Positions 29,723-38,490 of a stretch of 64,000 nucleotides of DNA are shown here, in pieces. Position numbers and translations under genes: made by a program. Within the stretch, counting starts at the first letter, position 1. The number at the start of each line of letters is the position of its first letter. The notes under the pieces were generated by a model. The model searched no databases. It was given only the letters and a program-made list of their open reading frames with translations, and was not told the DNA's origin. The DNA is taken from assembly GCF_002095315.1 (NCBI RefSeq), contig NZ_MLFN01000001.1:1-64000 (forward strand), read 5' to 3'. Origin of the DNA: Pantoea conspicua. GTDB lineage: Bacteria; Pseudomonadota; Gammaproteobacteria; Enterobacterales; Enterobacteriaceae.

Positions 29723-30625
29723 TTAAATTAACGTGTTTAGTTCGTGCTGGATCCAGTTCAGGAAATGACTGACGCGGGGAAACTGTGCAAAGCCACGCGG
29801 GTAAACCAGGTGGTGCGCGCTGACCGGCAGGCTATAGGGCTCTGGCAGCACTCTGACCAGTTTACCGCTGCGTAAATAATCTTCAGCCAGCAACTCACTC
29901 TCGAAAATAAGCCCGTGACCCAGCATGGCTGCTTCAAGACTCATATAAGAGCGGTCAAAGCGAAATAACCACTCTTTGTCCGGCTGGGGTAATTGTTGAG
30001 CAGCGAACCATTGTGGCCACTGAATAAGCGGTGATTCCGATAATATCAGCGCGTGATGAATGAGATCCCCGGCCTGATTAACAGGATAGCGTTCAAGATA
30101 ATCGGGCGAAGCCAGTACCGACATCCTTTCATGGCGGATGGTTTTAATCTCAAACGATTTCCAGTCCGGGAAACCGTGCCGCACCGCAATATCAATATTA
30201 TCGCGACTGAACGATAAGTTTTCATATGAGCAGGAGAGCGTCAGCTGAAATTCCGGGTAGCTGTCGCGAAATTTATGAATCCGCGGCAACAGCCACAGCA
30301 GACCGAAACTCGGCGCACAGTGAATCCGCAGATTACTGCGCGTCTTCTCGTTACTGATGCGCGCCGTCGCCTGCGCCAGGCCCAGCAGTATCGGGCTGAT
30401 TTCCTTGAGGTAATGTTCGCCTGACAGCGTCAGCACTACGCCTTTAGCTGAGCGATTGAACAGGCTGCAACCGAGCTCTCGTTCCAGTTTTGCCAGCTGA
30501 TGACTGGCCGCAGAAGGCGTAATACTTAATTCCTCCGCCGCACGCGCCACATTGCCAAAATGAGCCACCTGCTCAAACACCCGCAGTGATTTAATCGAAG
30601 GTAAGTGGTCAGCCTGCTTGTCCAT
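29723..30625 (-). CDS. LysR-family regulator (GcvA-like) of the SDR/transketolase operon
   Basis: A 300-aa LysR regulator with GcvA-type N-terminus: LPSIKSLRVFEQVAHFGNVA, then SITPSAASHQLAKLERELG, and LFNRSAKGVVLT. The effector domain follows. The start at 30625 has GGAG six bases upstream; a longer frame to 30718 would run through the palindromic operator. Divergent orientation to the catabolic operon at 30823 makes it the likely activator. Confidence 0.87.
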   Translation of the reverse strand: MDKQADHLPSIKSLRVFEQVAHFGNVARAAEELSITPSAASHQLAKLERELGCSLFNRSAKGVVLTLSGEHYLKEISPILLGLAQATARISNEKTRSNLRIHCAPSFGLLWLLPRIHKFRDSYPEFQLTLSCSYENLSFSRDNIDIAVRHGFPDWKSFEIKTIRHERMSVLASPDYLERYPVNQAGDLIHHALILSESPLIQWPQWFAAQQLPQPDKEWLFRFDRSYMSLEAAMLGHGLIFESELLAEDYLRSGKLVRVLPEPYSLPVSAHHLVYPRGFAQFPRVSHFLNWIQHELNTLI

Positions 30626-30700
30626 CGGTTTCTCCGTGACGGAAATATGTGATGAATGCCCATTAATAAAACGCAGAAATGTTAACTGCATCAAACCAAC

Positions 30701-30726
30701 AAATTCATTCAGCATCAAATGAATTT
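30701..30726. promoter_or_regulatory. Perfect LysR-type operator palindrome
   Basis: AAATTCATT (30701) and AATGAATTT (30718) are exact inverted repeats with an eight-base spacer, between the two divergent genes. The spacing suits a LysR recognition site. Confidence 0.6.
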
Positions 30727-30822
30727 TTTTGCATTGCCAATATCGACGGCTTTATCAATTCTGATCGTGACCCTGCCGGTAGCAATACCGAACCACTAAT
30801 AATTATTCTTCTGGAGTGGACT

Positions 30823-31571
30823 ATGTTACTTGAAAATAAAGTCGCGATAATCACCGGAGCAGCTTCCCCGCGCGGGATTGGCCGGGCAACCGCAGCCTGC
30901 TTTGCTCAGCACGGCGCCCGTATCGTGGTGCTGGATTTGGATTTGCAAGCTGCGCAGGCCAGTGCTCTTGCCTGTGGCGACGGACATCTGGGGCTGGCCG
31001 CAGATGTGACCGATCCGCTTAGCGTTCGCCGGGCAATCGATCAGGTACTTGAGCACTATGGCCGGATAGATGTGCTGGTCAACAACGCTGGTATTACGCA
31101 GCCGGTGAAAACGCTGGAGATCGGCCCTGAGGATTACAATCGCATCCTTGACGTGAATCTGCGCGGCACATTGCTTATGTCACAAGCGGTGATCCCCACC
31201 ATGCAGCAGCAAAAGAGCGGCAGTATTGTCTGCCTCTCATCGGTTTCCGCACAGCGCGGCGGCGGTATTTTGGCGGACCACACTACAGCGCAGCCAAAGC
31301 TGGCGTGCTTGGACTCACCAAAGCGATGGCGCGCGAATTTGGACCCGATCAGATCCGTATCAATGCGATTACGCCAGGTCTGATTCAGACCGATATTACC
31401 GGCGGGCTGCTGCAGGATGAACGTCGCCACGCCATCATTGACGGTATTCCGCTTGGCCGCCTCGGCGCAGCCAGTGACGTCGCCAACGCAGCGTTATTTC
31501 TCGCCAGCGATCTCTCCGCTTACCTGACCGGCATCACGCTGGACGTTAACGGCGGCATGCTTATCCATTAA
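30823..31571 (+). pseudogene. SDR-family oxidoreductase, one-base frameshift
   Basis: A short-chain dehydrogenase. The cofactor motif is TGAASPRGIG (11-20), the NNAG motif VLVNNAG is present, and the catalytic Ser is in CLSSVSAQRG. The frame breaks in TTTT (31268-31271); adding one T reads GIFGGPHYSAAKAGVLGLTK with catalytic Tyr and Lys, and continues to the normal end (YLTGITLDVNGGM). Repaired length 249 aa. It probably oxidises a polyol or sugar acid alcohol for the transketolase that follows. GGAG precedes the ATG. The break is likely a sequencing miscall. Confidence 0.86.
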
Positions 31572-31625
31572 AAAGCGCCCTGCCCTGCCCGCATGAATGG
31601 CGGGCTCACACCAGGAGTGAATATC

Positions 31626-32924
31626 ATGAGCACGCTTAACCTGAGCGCAGTTGCGGCTGCGCGCGATATCACCTATCGCAAAATAGCCTGGCGATTAATG
31701 CCGTGGCTGATGCTGTGTTATCTCTGCGCCTATCTTGACCGCGTTAATGTCGGCTTTGCTAAATTACAGATGATGGACGATCTGTCACTGAGCGAAACGG
31801 TATATGGTCTGGGTGCCGGGATCTTTTTTATCGGCTATTTCTTTTTTGAAGTACCCAGTAATCTGATTCTGCATCGGGTCGGCGCTCGCCGCTGGATCGC
31901 CCGCATCATGATCACCTGGGGTCTTATCTCGGCCCTGTTCGCCTTCGTTGAAACCGCATGGCAGTTCTATCTGCTGCGCTTCCTGCTCGGCGTGGCAGAG
32001 GCTGGCCTCGCGCCCGGTCTTCTGCTCTATCTCACCTACTGGTTCCCCGCCAGCCGCCGCGCACGCATGACGGTGCTGTGGTTTATCGCCATTCCGCTTT
32101 CCGGGATGCTTGGTGGCCCGCTATCTGGCTGGATTATGGCAACCTTTGCTGGTTTCCACGGTTGGGCCGGCTGGCAATGGATGTTTCTGCTGGAGGCTAT
32201 CCCTACGATTGCTATGGGCTTAGTGGTGTTGCTGGTGTTGAAAGACCGCGTTGAGCAGGCGGACTGGCTGGATGAAGAAGAAAAACGCCGTGTCCGCGCC
32301 GACCTCGATGAAGACAATCAGCAGAAGGCCTGTCACAGCACGGTAAAGGCGTTCGTTGCGGATAAGCGTCTCTGGCTGCTGGCGCTGATTTACTTCTGCG
32401 TGGTGATGGGACAGTACGCCCTGACCTTCTGGTTACCGACACTGGTCAGAAATTCCGGCGTCAGTGAGCCGCTGCATATTGGCTTTCTGACCAGTCTGCC
32501 CTATCTGTGCGCCATTATTTTTATGCTGCTGGCCGGTCGCAGCGGTGACCGACATCGTGAGCGCCGCTGGCATCTGGTTATCCCGATGCTGGTGGGACTG
32601 ATCGGATTATCGCTGGCGACGTTACTGAGTCATAGCATCTCTCTGTCGCTGCTCTCACTGTGCATTGCCGCCGCCGGGATACTCTCTGCGTCTTCGCTGT
32701 TCTGGATGCTACCGACCAATTTGCTGGGTGGCGTGTCTGCCGCCGCAGGCATCGCCGCGGTGAACTGCATAGCCAATCTGGCCGGCTTCTTTTCGCCGTG
32801 GCTGATTGGAGCCATTACCACAGCAACCGGTTCACCCGCGTCAGGAATGTACTTTATCGCTGCCGTTCTGCTGGGTGGTGCGCTCTGCGTGCTGCGCATC
32901 CGGGCAGCGGATGTTAATCGTTAA
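31626..32924 (+). CDS. MFS transporter, anion:cation symporter (ACS) type
   Basis: A 432-aa transporter of the ACS (phthalate/tartrate/sugar-acid) branch: LCYLCAYLDRVNVGFAKLQM in TM1, VPSNLILHRVGARRWIAR in loop 2-3, AEAGLAPGLLLYLTYWFP in TM4-5. ACS members usually import organic anions with protons. An AGGAG ribosome site sets the ATG at 31626. It sits between the SDR and the transketolase genes, so its substrate is probably the one they degrade. Confidence 0.87.
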   Translation: MSTLNLSAVAAARDITYRKIAWRLMPWLMLCYLCAYLDRVNVGFAKLQMMDDLSLSETVYGLGAGIFFIGYFFFEVPSNLILHRVGARRWIARIMITWGLISALFAFVETAWQFYLLRFLLGVAEAGLAPGLLLYLTYWFPASRRARMTVLWFIAIPLSGMLGGPLSGWIMATFAGFHGWAGWQWMFLLEAIPTIAMGLVVLLVLKDRVEQADWLDEEEKRRVRADLDEDNQQKACHSTVKAFVADKRLWLLALIYFCVVMGQYALTFWLPTLVRNSGVSEPLHIGFLTSLPYLCAIIFMLLAGRSGDRHRERRWHLVIPMLVGLIGLSLATLLSHSISLSLLSLCIAAAGILSASSLFWMLPTNLLGGVSAAAGIAAVNCIANLAGFFSPWLIGAITTATGSPASGMYFIAAVLLGGALCVLRIRAADVNR

Positions 32925-32936
32925 TCAGGAGGTAAT

Positions 32937-33779
32937 ATGACTGACCATCTGCACGCATCATCCGGTCTCTCATTGCAGCAACGCGCCACTAATATTCGCC
33001 GCCACGCTTTATTGATGGGTCAGGTACAGGGACAGGGCTATATCGGTCAGGCGCTCGGCGCGGCCGATCTCCTCGCTGTCAGCTATTTTCATGCCATGAA
33101 CTATCGCGCCGATCAGCCTGAATGGGAAGAGCGTGACCGCTTTTACCTGTCGATTGGCCATTATGCTATCGCTCTGTATGCAGCACTGCTGGAAGCCGGC
33201 GTGATACCGGAAGCAGAACGTGAGACTTACGGCACCGATGAAAGCCGTTTACCCATGTCCGGCATGGCGGCCTATACCCCGGGCATGGAAATCACTGGCG
33301 GTTCACTCGGGCATGGTTTAGGTATCGCCGTCGGCGCCTGTCTGGGCCTGAAGCAAAAAGGTTCCGCATCGCGGGTCTTTAACCTGCTTTCTGACGGTGA
33401 ACTGAACGAAGGGTCAACCTGGGAAGCGGCGATGTCCGCCTCGCACTGGAAACTGGATAATCTGATCGCCATCATTGATGTTAATAATCAGCAGGCGGAT
33501 GGGCATAGCAGCGAGATCCTGGCCTTTGAACCGATTGTGGATCGCTGGCAGGCCTTTGGCTGGTATACGCAGCGGGTGGATGGCAATGACATCACGGCTT
33601 TGCAATCCGCGTTTGATGCGGCGCTTAACTGGGCTGAACCGCAGCCACGCGTGATTATCTGTGATACCCGGATGGGCAAAGGTGTCTCGTTTCTGGAAAA
33701 CCGTGAGAAAACACACTTTATCCGGGTTGATGCCGATGAGTGGGACAAAGCCCTGACCGCGCTTGAGCAAGGAGTCTGA
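32937..33779 (+). CDS. Transketolase, N-terminal (ThDP-binding) subunit
   Basis: A 280-aa protein covering the pyrophosphate-binding half of a transketolase. The ThDP/metal motif reads SDGELNEGSTWEA...IIDVNNQQ, with Ser where most have the first Gly. GSLGHGLGIAVG is the conserved Gly-rich loop. Split transketolases of this kind occur in sugar pathways such as apulose-4-phosphate cleavage. The companion subunit follows within one base of the stop, so the two should form an alpha2beta2 enzyme moving a two-carbon ketol unit. Confidence 0.88.
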   Translation: MTDHLHASSGLSLQQRATNIRRHALLMGQVQGQGYIGQALGAADLLAVSYFHAMNYRADQPEWEERDRFYLSIGHYAIALYAALLEAGVIPEAERETYGTDESRLPMSGMAAYTPGMEITGGSLGHGLGIAVGACLGLKQKGSASRVFNLLSDGELNEGSTWEAAMSASHWKLDNLIAIIDVNNQQADGHSSEILAFEPIVDRWQAFGWYTQRVDGNDITALQSAFDAALNWAEPQPRVIICDTRMGKGVSFLENREKTHFIRVDADEWDKALTALEQGV

Positions 33780-33780
33780 G

Positions 33781-34791
33781 ATGAATTCACAACCGCAAAA
33801 AAAACGCCTGACCACCTCGGCAATGATCGCGTCGATAGCCGCAGAAGGACAGCCTACAATTTCTGCACCGTTTGGTCATGCGTTGGTATCGCTGGCGCAG
33901 CAACGAACTGATGTAGTCGGAATGACGGCTGATTTAAGCAAGTATACTGACCTGCATCTCTTCGCCGACGCCTTCCCGGAACGCTTCTATCAGATGGGCA
34001 TGGCAGAACAGTTGCTGATGAGCGCAGCCGCTGGCATGGCGCGTGAAGGCTTTACACCGTTTGTCACGACCTACGCGGTATTTGCTTCACGTCGCGCCTA
34101 TGATTTTATCTGTATGGCTATTGCCGAAGAGAATCTGAATGTCAAAATTGCCTGCGCGCTGCCGGGCTTAACCACCGGTTACGGACCCAGCCATCAGGCA
34201 ACGGAAGATGTGGCGATTTTCCGCGGAATGCCCAATCTCACCATCATCGATCCTTGTGATGCGCTTGAGATTAGTCAGGTCGTTCCGGCTATGGCTGAGC
34301 ATCAGGGACCGGTTTATCTGCGCCTGCTGCGAGGGAAAGTACCGCTGGTGCTGGATAAATATGATTACCGTTATCAGCACGGAAAAGCGCAGCGCCTGCG
34401 TGGCGGTAAACATGCGGTGATCATTAGCAGCGGGCTGATGACGATGCGGGCTCTGGAAGCCGCTGAAGCGCTGGAGAAGCAGGGCATTGAGGTAGGTGTA
34501 GTGCATTCACCGGTAATTAAGCCGCTGGATGAAGCGACCATTCTGCGCGAGGCGGGTGAGGCAGCTGATGCTAACCGACTGGTGATCACCGCAGAAAATC
34601 ATTCAGTCGTGGGTGGATTAGGCGAAGCCATTGCTGGCCTGTTAATGCGTAATAGCGTGACGCCGCGCTACAGGCAAATCGCATTGCCAGATGCTTTTCT
34701 GGCAGCAGGCGCGCTACCAACGCTGCATGACCGTTATGGCATTTCAACCGAGGCAATGATCAGGCAAATCACCGCCTGGCTGGAGGCATAA
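33781..34791 (+). CDS. Transketolase, C-terminal subunit
   Basis: A 336-aa protein with the pyrimidine-binding half and the C-terminal regulatory-like domain. The ThDP-activating Glu is in YQMGMAEQLLMSAAAGMARE, and VTTYAVFASRRAYDFI and TGYGPSHQATEDVAIFRGMP are family marks; VITAENHSVVGGLGEA starts the last domain. Start at ATG 33781 (AAGGAG upstream). It closes the operon; a strong terminator follows. Confidence 0.88.
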   Translation: MNSQPQKKRLTTSAMIASIAAEGQPTISAPFGHALVSLAQQRTDVVGMTADLSKYTDLHLFADAFPERFYQMGMAEQLLMSAAAGMAREGFTPFVTTYAVFASRRAYDFICMAIAEENLNVKIACALPGLTTGYGPSHQATEDVAIFRGMPNLTIIDPCDALEISQVVPAMAEHQGPVYLRLLRGKVPLVLDKYDYRYQHGKAQRLRGGKHAVIISSGLMTMRALEAAEALEKQGIEVGVVHSPVIKPLDEATILREAGEAADANRLVITAENHSVVGGLGEAIAGLLMRNSVTPRYRQIALPDAFLAAGALPTLHDRYGISTEAMIRQITAWLEA

Positions 34792-34801
34792 TCCTCACTA
34801 A

Positions 34802-34826
34802 AACCGGGCCTGGCCCGGTTTTTTTT
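34802..34826 (+). terminator. Strong intrinsic terminator of SDR/transketolase operon
   Basis: AACCGGGCC-T-GGCCCGGTT stem followed by a run of T residues. Confidence 0.9.
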
Positions 34827-34874
34827 CGTCGTTTAAACCTTCTTAATCGGGTCGGGGCTGACTTAGCACGGTCT

Positions 34875-35125
34875 TTCACTGATTGCAGTGGTCAGCGAAT
34901 CGGGTCATCCGGTGACCGTCACAAGAATGAAGTGCCGGTAACTACCCCAGTCCGGTTACCGTGTAGTGAAGCTATCGGTATCCGACAAAAGCAAAAAACA
35001 GGCTATTCACTGTAAACAGCATCCGGCCCAGGCCAGTTAAACCCGGCAGACAGGGCGGCAAGTCATCGGGGCAGGAGGCGTTCTCTGGTATCAGTGACAA
35101 TCCGGTTTACCGATCGCAGTGAATG
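34875..35125. repeat. Three iteron-like sites, centromere side
   Basis: Sites: 34875 (TTCACTGATTGCAGTGG region), 35005 (ATTCACTGTAAACAGC, plus orientation) and 35107 (TTACCGATCGCAGTGAATG, minus orientation, two internal mismatches). They extend the iteron field to the other side of parAB. Confidence 0.55.
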
Positions 35126-35278
35126 CACGTTGACGGATGAGGCACTGACATTAAAATCGGTTAGCCGGCGTTATTCTGATTGTAGGATAAACAGAGTTAT
35201 GTGCTGGCTGCCTGAGACTGGATGATGGCCTGTTAAATAAGAGCTGGCAGAAGAGCTTCGTTTTTTCATCGGAAAAAA

Positions 35279-35303
35279 GTTATCCACTTTTTCTGTGGAT
35301 AAC
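35279..35303. promoter_or_regulatory. Inverted pair of DnaA boxes
   Basis: GTTATCCAC (35279-35287) and GTGGATAAC (35295-35303) form a perfect 9-bp palindrome with seven-base spacer. TGTGGATAA at 35294 is an exact DnaA box (TTATCCACA) on the minus strand; the left arm is 8/9. Confidence 0.6.
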
Positions 35304-35433
35304 TGAGGGATATTTTCTGAGTATCTTTTTTTACTCCGCTGCAGGGCTCCTCTGGCTGACCGGTACCGCTTATTCTGATCGTTTTTTTCCATAAGCCTGA
35401 TGCGAAAGCCTGCGGCGAAACAGCCTGAAAATC

Positions 35434-35453
35434 TGGCGATTTCAGGGTGAAAT
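35434..35453 (-). promoter_or_regulatory. parS: parS-like centromere site 2
   Basis: Read on the minus strand: ATTTCACCCTGAAATCGCCA, two box A motifs and one box B as in minimal P1 parS. It is 0.7 kb beyond the 3' end of parB. Confidence 0.75.
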
Positions 35454-36039
35454 TTTCCATGCTATCTTTTAAAAAACAGATAGTTAGAAACGAAATCAGG
35501 CTGGCGCATCGTTTGGGTTCCAGAGGCCAGTTGATCATAAACTAGCACCAACGAGTCTGACCGTACTTCAATGAACGTGAAGTAAAAAATGATTGGTTAC
35601 TAATGAACCAGCCTTCGAATTTCTTTTGTTGCATTGTCATTTTTAGCGAGTGGCTGGCGCTCCGCTATCGGTATAACTCAGCAAGTGAATCAGCAATCAA
35701 CCTGGTCAATGCGGGTTAACTATTCTGATATAGATACCTGCTGATAGAGTCAGATATCTTTTCGCTACAATGCTGCAGCGGTTAACACCTGTTCATTACA
35801 CAATGAGCAGCTGGCCTGTATCACCTTTACCGTAAACGTGGATGCTGCCGAAAGTCGCAGCCTTAACGATCAAGGCCCAGGCGCAGCTCATTGCAGACTT
35901 AAACAGTGGCAGTTTAAACAACAGAACCCGCGAATATTCAGGCAGAAACCGCAGCGACTTCATGCGAACTGAAGAGGGTAGTGACTATAATTTATCTATA
36001 TTAAACAGTAAGATAATTTAAATATACCAGGTTAATTTC

Positions 36040-36059
36040 TGGCGATTTCAGCCTGAAAT
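36040..36059 (-). promoter_or_regulatory. parS: parS-like centromere site 3
   Basis: On the minus strand ATTTCAGGCTGAAATCGCCA, identical to the distant copy at 27945. It lies 80 bases downstream of parB, the same place as parS in P1. Confidence 0.85.
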
Positions 36060-36095
36060 TCGCCCGTAAAGCGGTGCAGTGAAGGGTTTACAGCC

Positions 36096-36126
36096 AAAAA
36101 ACCAGCTATTCAAAGCTGGTTTTTTA
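36096..36126 (-). terminator. Terminator of parAB (bidirectional)
   Basis: AAAAAACCAGCT...AGCTGGTTTTTT: a stem flanked by A and T runs so it can stop transcription both ways. Confidence 0.8.
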
Positions 36127-36139
36127 TCGGATGAGAGTG

Positions 36140-37111
36140 TTAACGGGCGAGAAATTTTTTCAGTGTCTCGGTAATGACTTTATCCAGCTCTTCCTGCAGC
36201 TCTTTTGATTGCCGGTTGAATTCATAGCTGAACATCCGGCCACGAACTTTTTTGCGTGCAAAACGATCTTTATCCGCGAATGACCAAAGTGTCGTCGCCT
36301 GAGTTTTGTCTTTCTCAGGTTCTTTCATCAACGTCTGGCTGCCCTGACGAATCAGACGCAGGATGTGATTCTTAAGCTCATCCTCAGCCAGTCCTTCACG
36401 CGCACAGACCACATCAATTTCCATTGAGATCGAGTCAATCAATGCTTCAACAGTTTGTCCGGACTCGCTCAACTTGTCCGCAGCCTGCAACAACGCTTTA
36501 TAGTCCGGATAGGTAAGTTCAGAATGATTCGGAAAAAGTGAAATCAAATCAGACGGTACGCTGGCTGCCTGCAAAGCACGCGTCACTTTGGCCTGAGATA
36601 AGCCCTGATTTTCGGCAATCTCTTTCTGCGACAGGCCACCTTCTTTTAAAGTTAACAGGCGCATTCCGACTTCACGCAGATTATGTTCACGCGCGGTCTG
36701 AATATCCTGCGCCAGACGACGCGCTTCTTCTGCGCTGATTTCAGCGTCACTGATCAGAACATCAAGGCCGGTTTTGCAATAAATGGCAGCAGCACGACGA
36801 CGTGAACCATCAAGGATCTCAATGCGGTCATTACGCATGATGCCGATAGCCGGGAAAAACTGTTGCAGCTTAATAGTGCGAATGATGTCGCGCAGAGAGT
36901 CCGGCGTGAGCCCGGCCTGGTCGCGACCGTTCGTTTCCATCGTGACAAAAGTTTTAGTTTCGACTTCGTTTGCTGCAATGCGCTCAAAACGAAACAGCGC
37001 ACGTTTCCCGGTGGCTAGCACGAAGGTCTGGCTATGCTGGTCATCACTCTTATCATTTTCCAGTGGTGTCTGGCTGAAGGTTCTGCCAATCGTAATTCTT
37101 TTTGCGCTCAT
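36140..37111 (-). CDS. parB: ParB, P1-type centromere-binding partition protein
   Basis: A 323-aa type Ia ParB. Segments match P1 ParB from memory of the family: GRDQAGLTPDSLRDI, the CTP-binding-fold motif EILDGSRRRAAAI, the helix-turn-helix GLSQKEIAENQGLSQAKVTR, ELTYPDYKALL and the dimerising C-terminus KDRFARKKVRGR ... FSYEFNRQSKELQEELD. In P1 the HTH reads box A and the C-terminal domain reads box B, so the adjacent sites with both boxes fit. It starts eight bases after the parA stop with GAGG upstream, one operon with parA. Confidence 0.93.
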   Translation of the reverse strand: MSAKRITIGRTFSQTPLENDKSDDQHSQTFVLATGKRALFRFERIAANEVETKTFVTMETNGRDQAGLTPDSLRDIIRTIKLQQFFPAIGIMRNDRIEILDGSRRRAAAIYCKTGLDVLISDAEISAEEARRLAQDIQTAREHNLREVGMRLLTLKEGGLSQKEIAENQGLSQAKVTRALQAASVPSDLISLFPNHSELTYPDYKALLQAADKLSESGQTVEALIDSISMEIDVVCAREGLAEDELKNHILRLIRQGSQTLMKEPEKDKTQATTLWSFADKDRFARKKVRGRMFSYEFNRQSKELQEELDKVITETLKKFLAR

Positions 37112-37118
37112 ACAAACC

Positions 37119-38318
37119 TCAGTTCAGGCGAATAAATTCGATACGGTCAAATACCGCTTTAGCAAAATCCTCAGCAGCTGAGCGCGCATTTTTCAACGCT
37201 TCGCTACTGCCGACATAGGTCGAAGGATTTGCCGAAATTACGGTGTCGAATGACTCACCGCACCGTTCGAAGCCATCAAGACGGGGAAGGGCTGCGTCCA
37301 GCATGTCTCCACCAAAGATTTCCTTGGCGAGGCTGTGACAGAGTTTATGGTCCGCCTTGTTAGAAAGTTTCGACATAAAGCCGATATTGCCTTGCAGGCG
37401 ACAGGTCGCGCCTGAGTCTTCGATGATGGCGATCAGCTCTGGTAAACGGGTCAGATACTTTAGTGTTGAATGGAAATCGACCTGAGCAGGCGGCACCGGC
37501 GTCATCAGCAGGTCCGACGCGGCAATGGCATTCTTCAGAAACGCATCCAGATGAGGGCCACTATCGATGAAGATGAAGTCGTAATCTTTCTTCAATTTAG
37601 CAATGACATTGTCATACAACACTGAATGGACGTTTTGCCCGGGCAGATGCTCAGCGCACAACTCATCCCAGCGTGAGGCAATAAACGCATCGTCGATAGA
37701 AGCAGGCAACACATCGACACCCGGAATAATCGACGGCACGATGAATTCATTCACCAGCTCATCACGGGTGACATTTTGCAGCATTGCCTGTGCCGCCGTG
37801 GCCTCGACCAGACCGACTGAACGTTCATGATTCAAAAACATGGTGGCGGACGATTGCGGATCAAGATCAATCACCAGAATACGCAAATCTTCAAACAATA
37901 GATGAGGATGCGCGCGCAGCGCATGAGCCAGCGAAACGGTAGAAACGGTCTTTGAAACACCACCTTTCAGGTTGCCAACAAACAGGGTGTAAGCATCGGT
38001 ATGGCGGTCGCGATATTTAGGCACGCCACGATGGTGATAGATATCAATGATGTTCTGAATCGACATCGCATACTTTACTGACGATCCGGCTGCGCGCTTA
38101 TCAAACTGATAGCCGCTCTCCTCCATCTCGTTCACCGCATAATCCACACTGGCCCGGGTCAGTTTAGGCAACTTGGCTAACGCCGCTTTGGCATAGACCT
38201 GATAATACGTGTTTTCATGTAACTCTTGTTTTTGTGCCTGAATTTGCTCGGTAAGGCTTAACAACATGCGTTCTGAACGCTGCGCCACCTTCATTACCTG
38301 CTTATCATCGTTAGCCAT
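37119..38318 (-). CDS. parA: ParA, P1-type partition ATPase
   Basis: A 399-aa Walker-type ATPase of the large (Ia) ParA group. The N-terminal ~100 residues hold the operator-binding region with a helix-turn-helix (LTRASVDYAVNEMEESGYQF). The deviant Walker A is KGGVSKT, Walker A' VIDLDPQSSAT, Walker B FIFIDSGPH. It positions plasmid copies on the nucleoid and represses its own operon. I choose the ATG at 38318, five bases after GGAG; an upstream ATG at 38333 lacks a ribosome site. Confidence 0.93.
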   Translation of the reverse strand: MANDDKQVMKVAQRSERMLLSLTEQIQAQKQELHENTYYQVYAKAALAKLPKLTRASVDYAVNEMEESGYQFDKRAAGSSVKYAMSIQNIIDIYHHRGVPKYRDRHTDAYTLFVGNLKGGVSKTVSTVSLAHALRAHPHLLFEDLRILVIDLDPQSSATMFLNHERSVGLVEATAAQAMLQNVTRDELVNEFIVPSIIPGVDVLPASIDDAFIASRWDELCAEHLPGQNVHSVLYDNVIAKLKKDYDFIFIDSGPHLDAFLKNAIAASDLLMTPVPPAQVDFHSTLKYLTRLPELIAIIEDSGATCRLQGNIGFMSKLSNKADHKLCHSLAKEIFGGDMLDAALPRLDGFERCGESFDTVISANPSTYVGSSEALKNARSAAEDFAKAVFDRIEFIRLN

Positions 38319-38490
38319 AGTTGCTCCGGACATGTAGGATTTATGACTTTATACAGAAATCCTGCACATGAGGCAATAATTTATCTTGTCAGCGTAAACC
38401 CCGTATCTATGTAGTCAGAGTGGTTTGGTGAGATTCATCACATTGCTTTTACATTGCTGTCTGTATCGACCTGGTTTCGCACAGCGAAAC

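Larger units (their letters stand above)
34828..36095. other. Non-coding centromere-side region
   Basis: About 1.3 kb without a credible gene. It holds three iteron-like sites, a DnaA-box palindrome and two parS-like sites, listed separately, and an AT-rich segment at 35990-36035. Open frames on the minus strand at 35171-35538 overlap each other and lack ribosome sites. Confidence 0.6.

Noticed and set aside
36096-36126. Possible attachment site next to parS
   Set aside because: Inverted repeat with T run is a simple terminator; no integrase is present.
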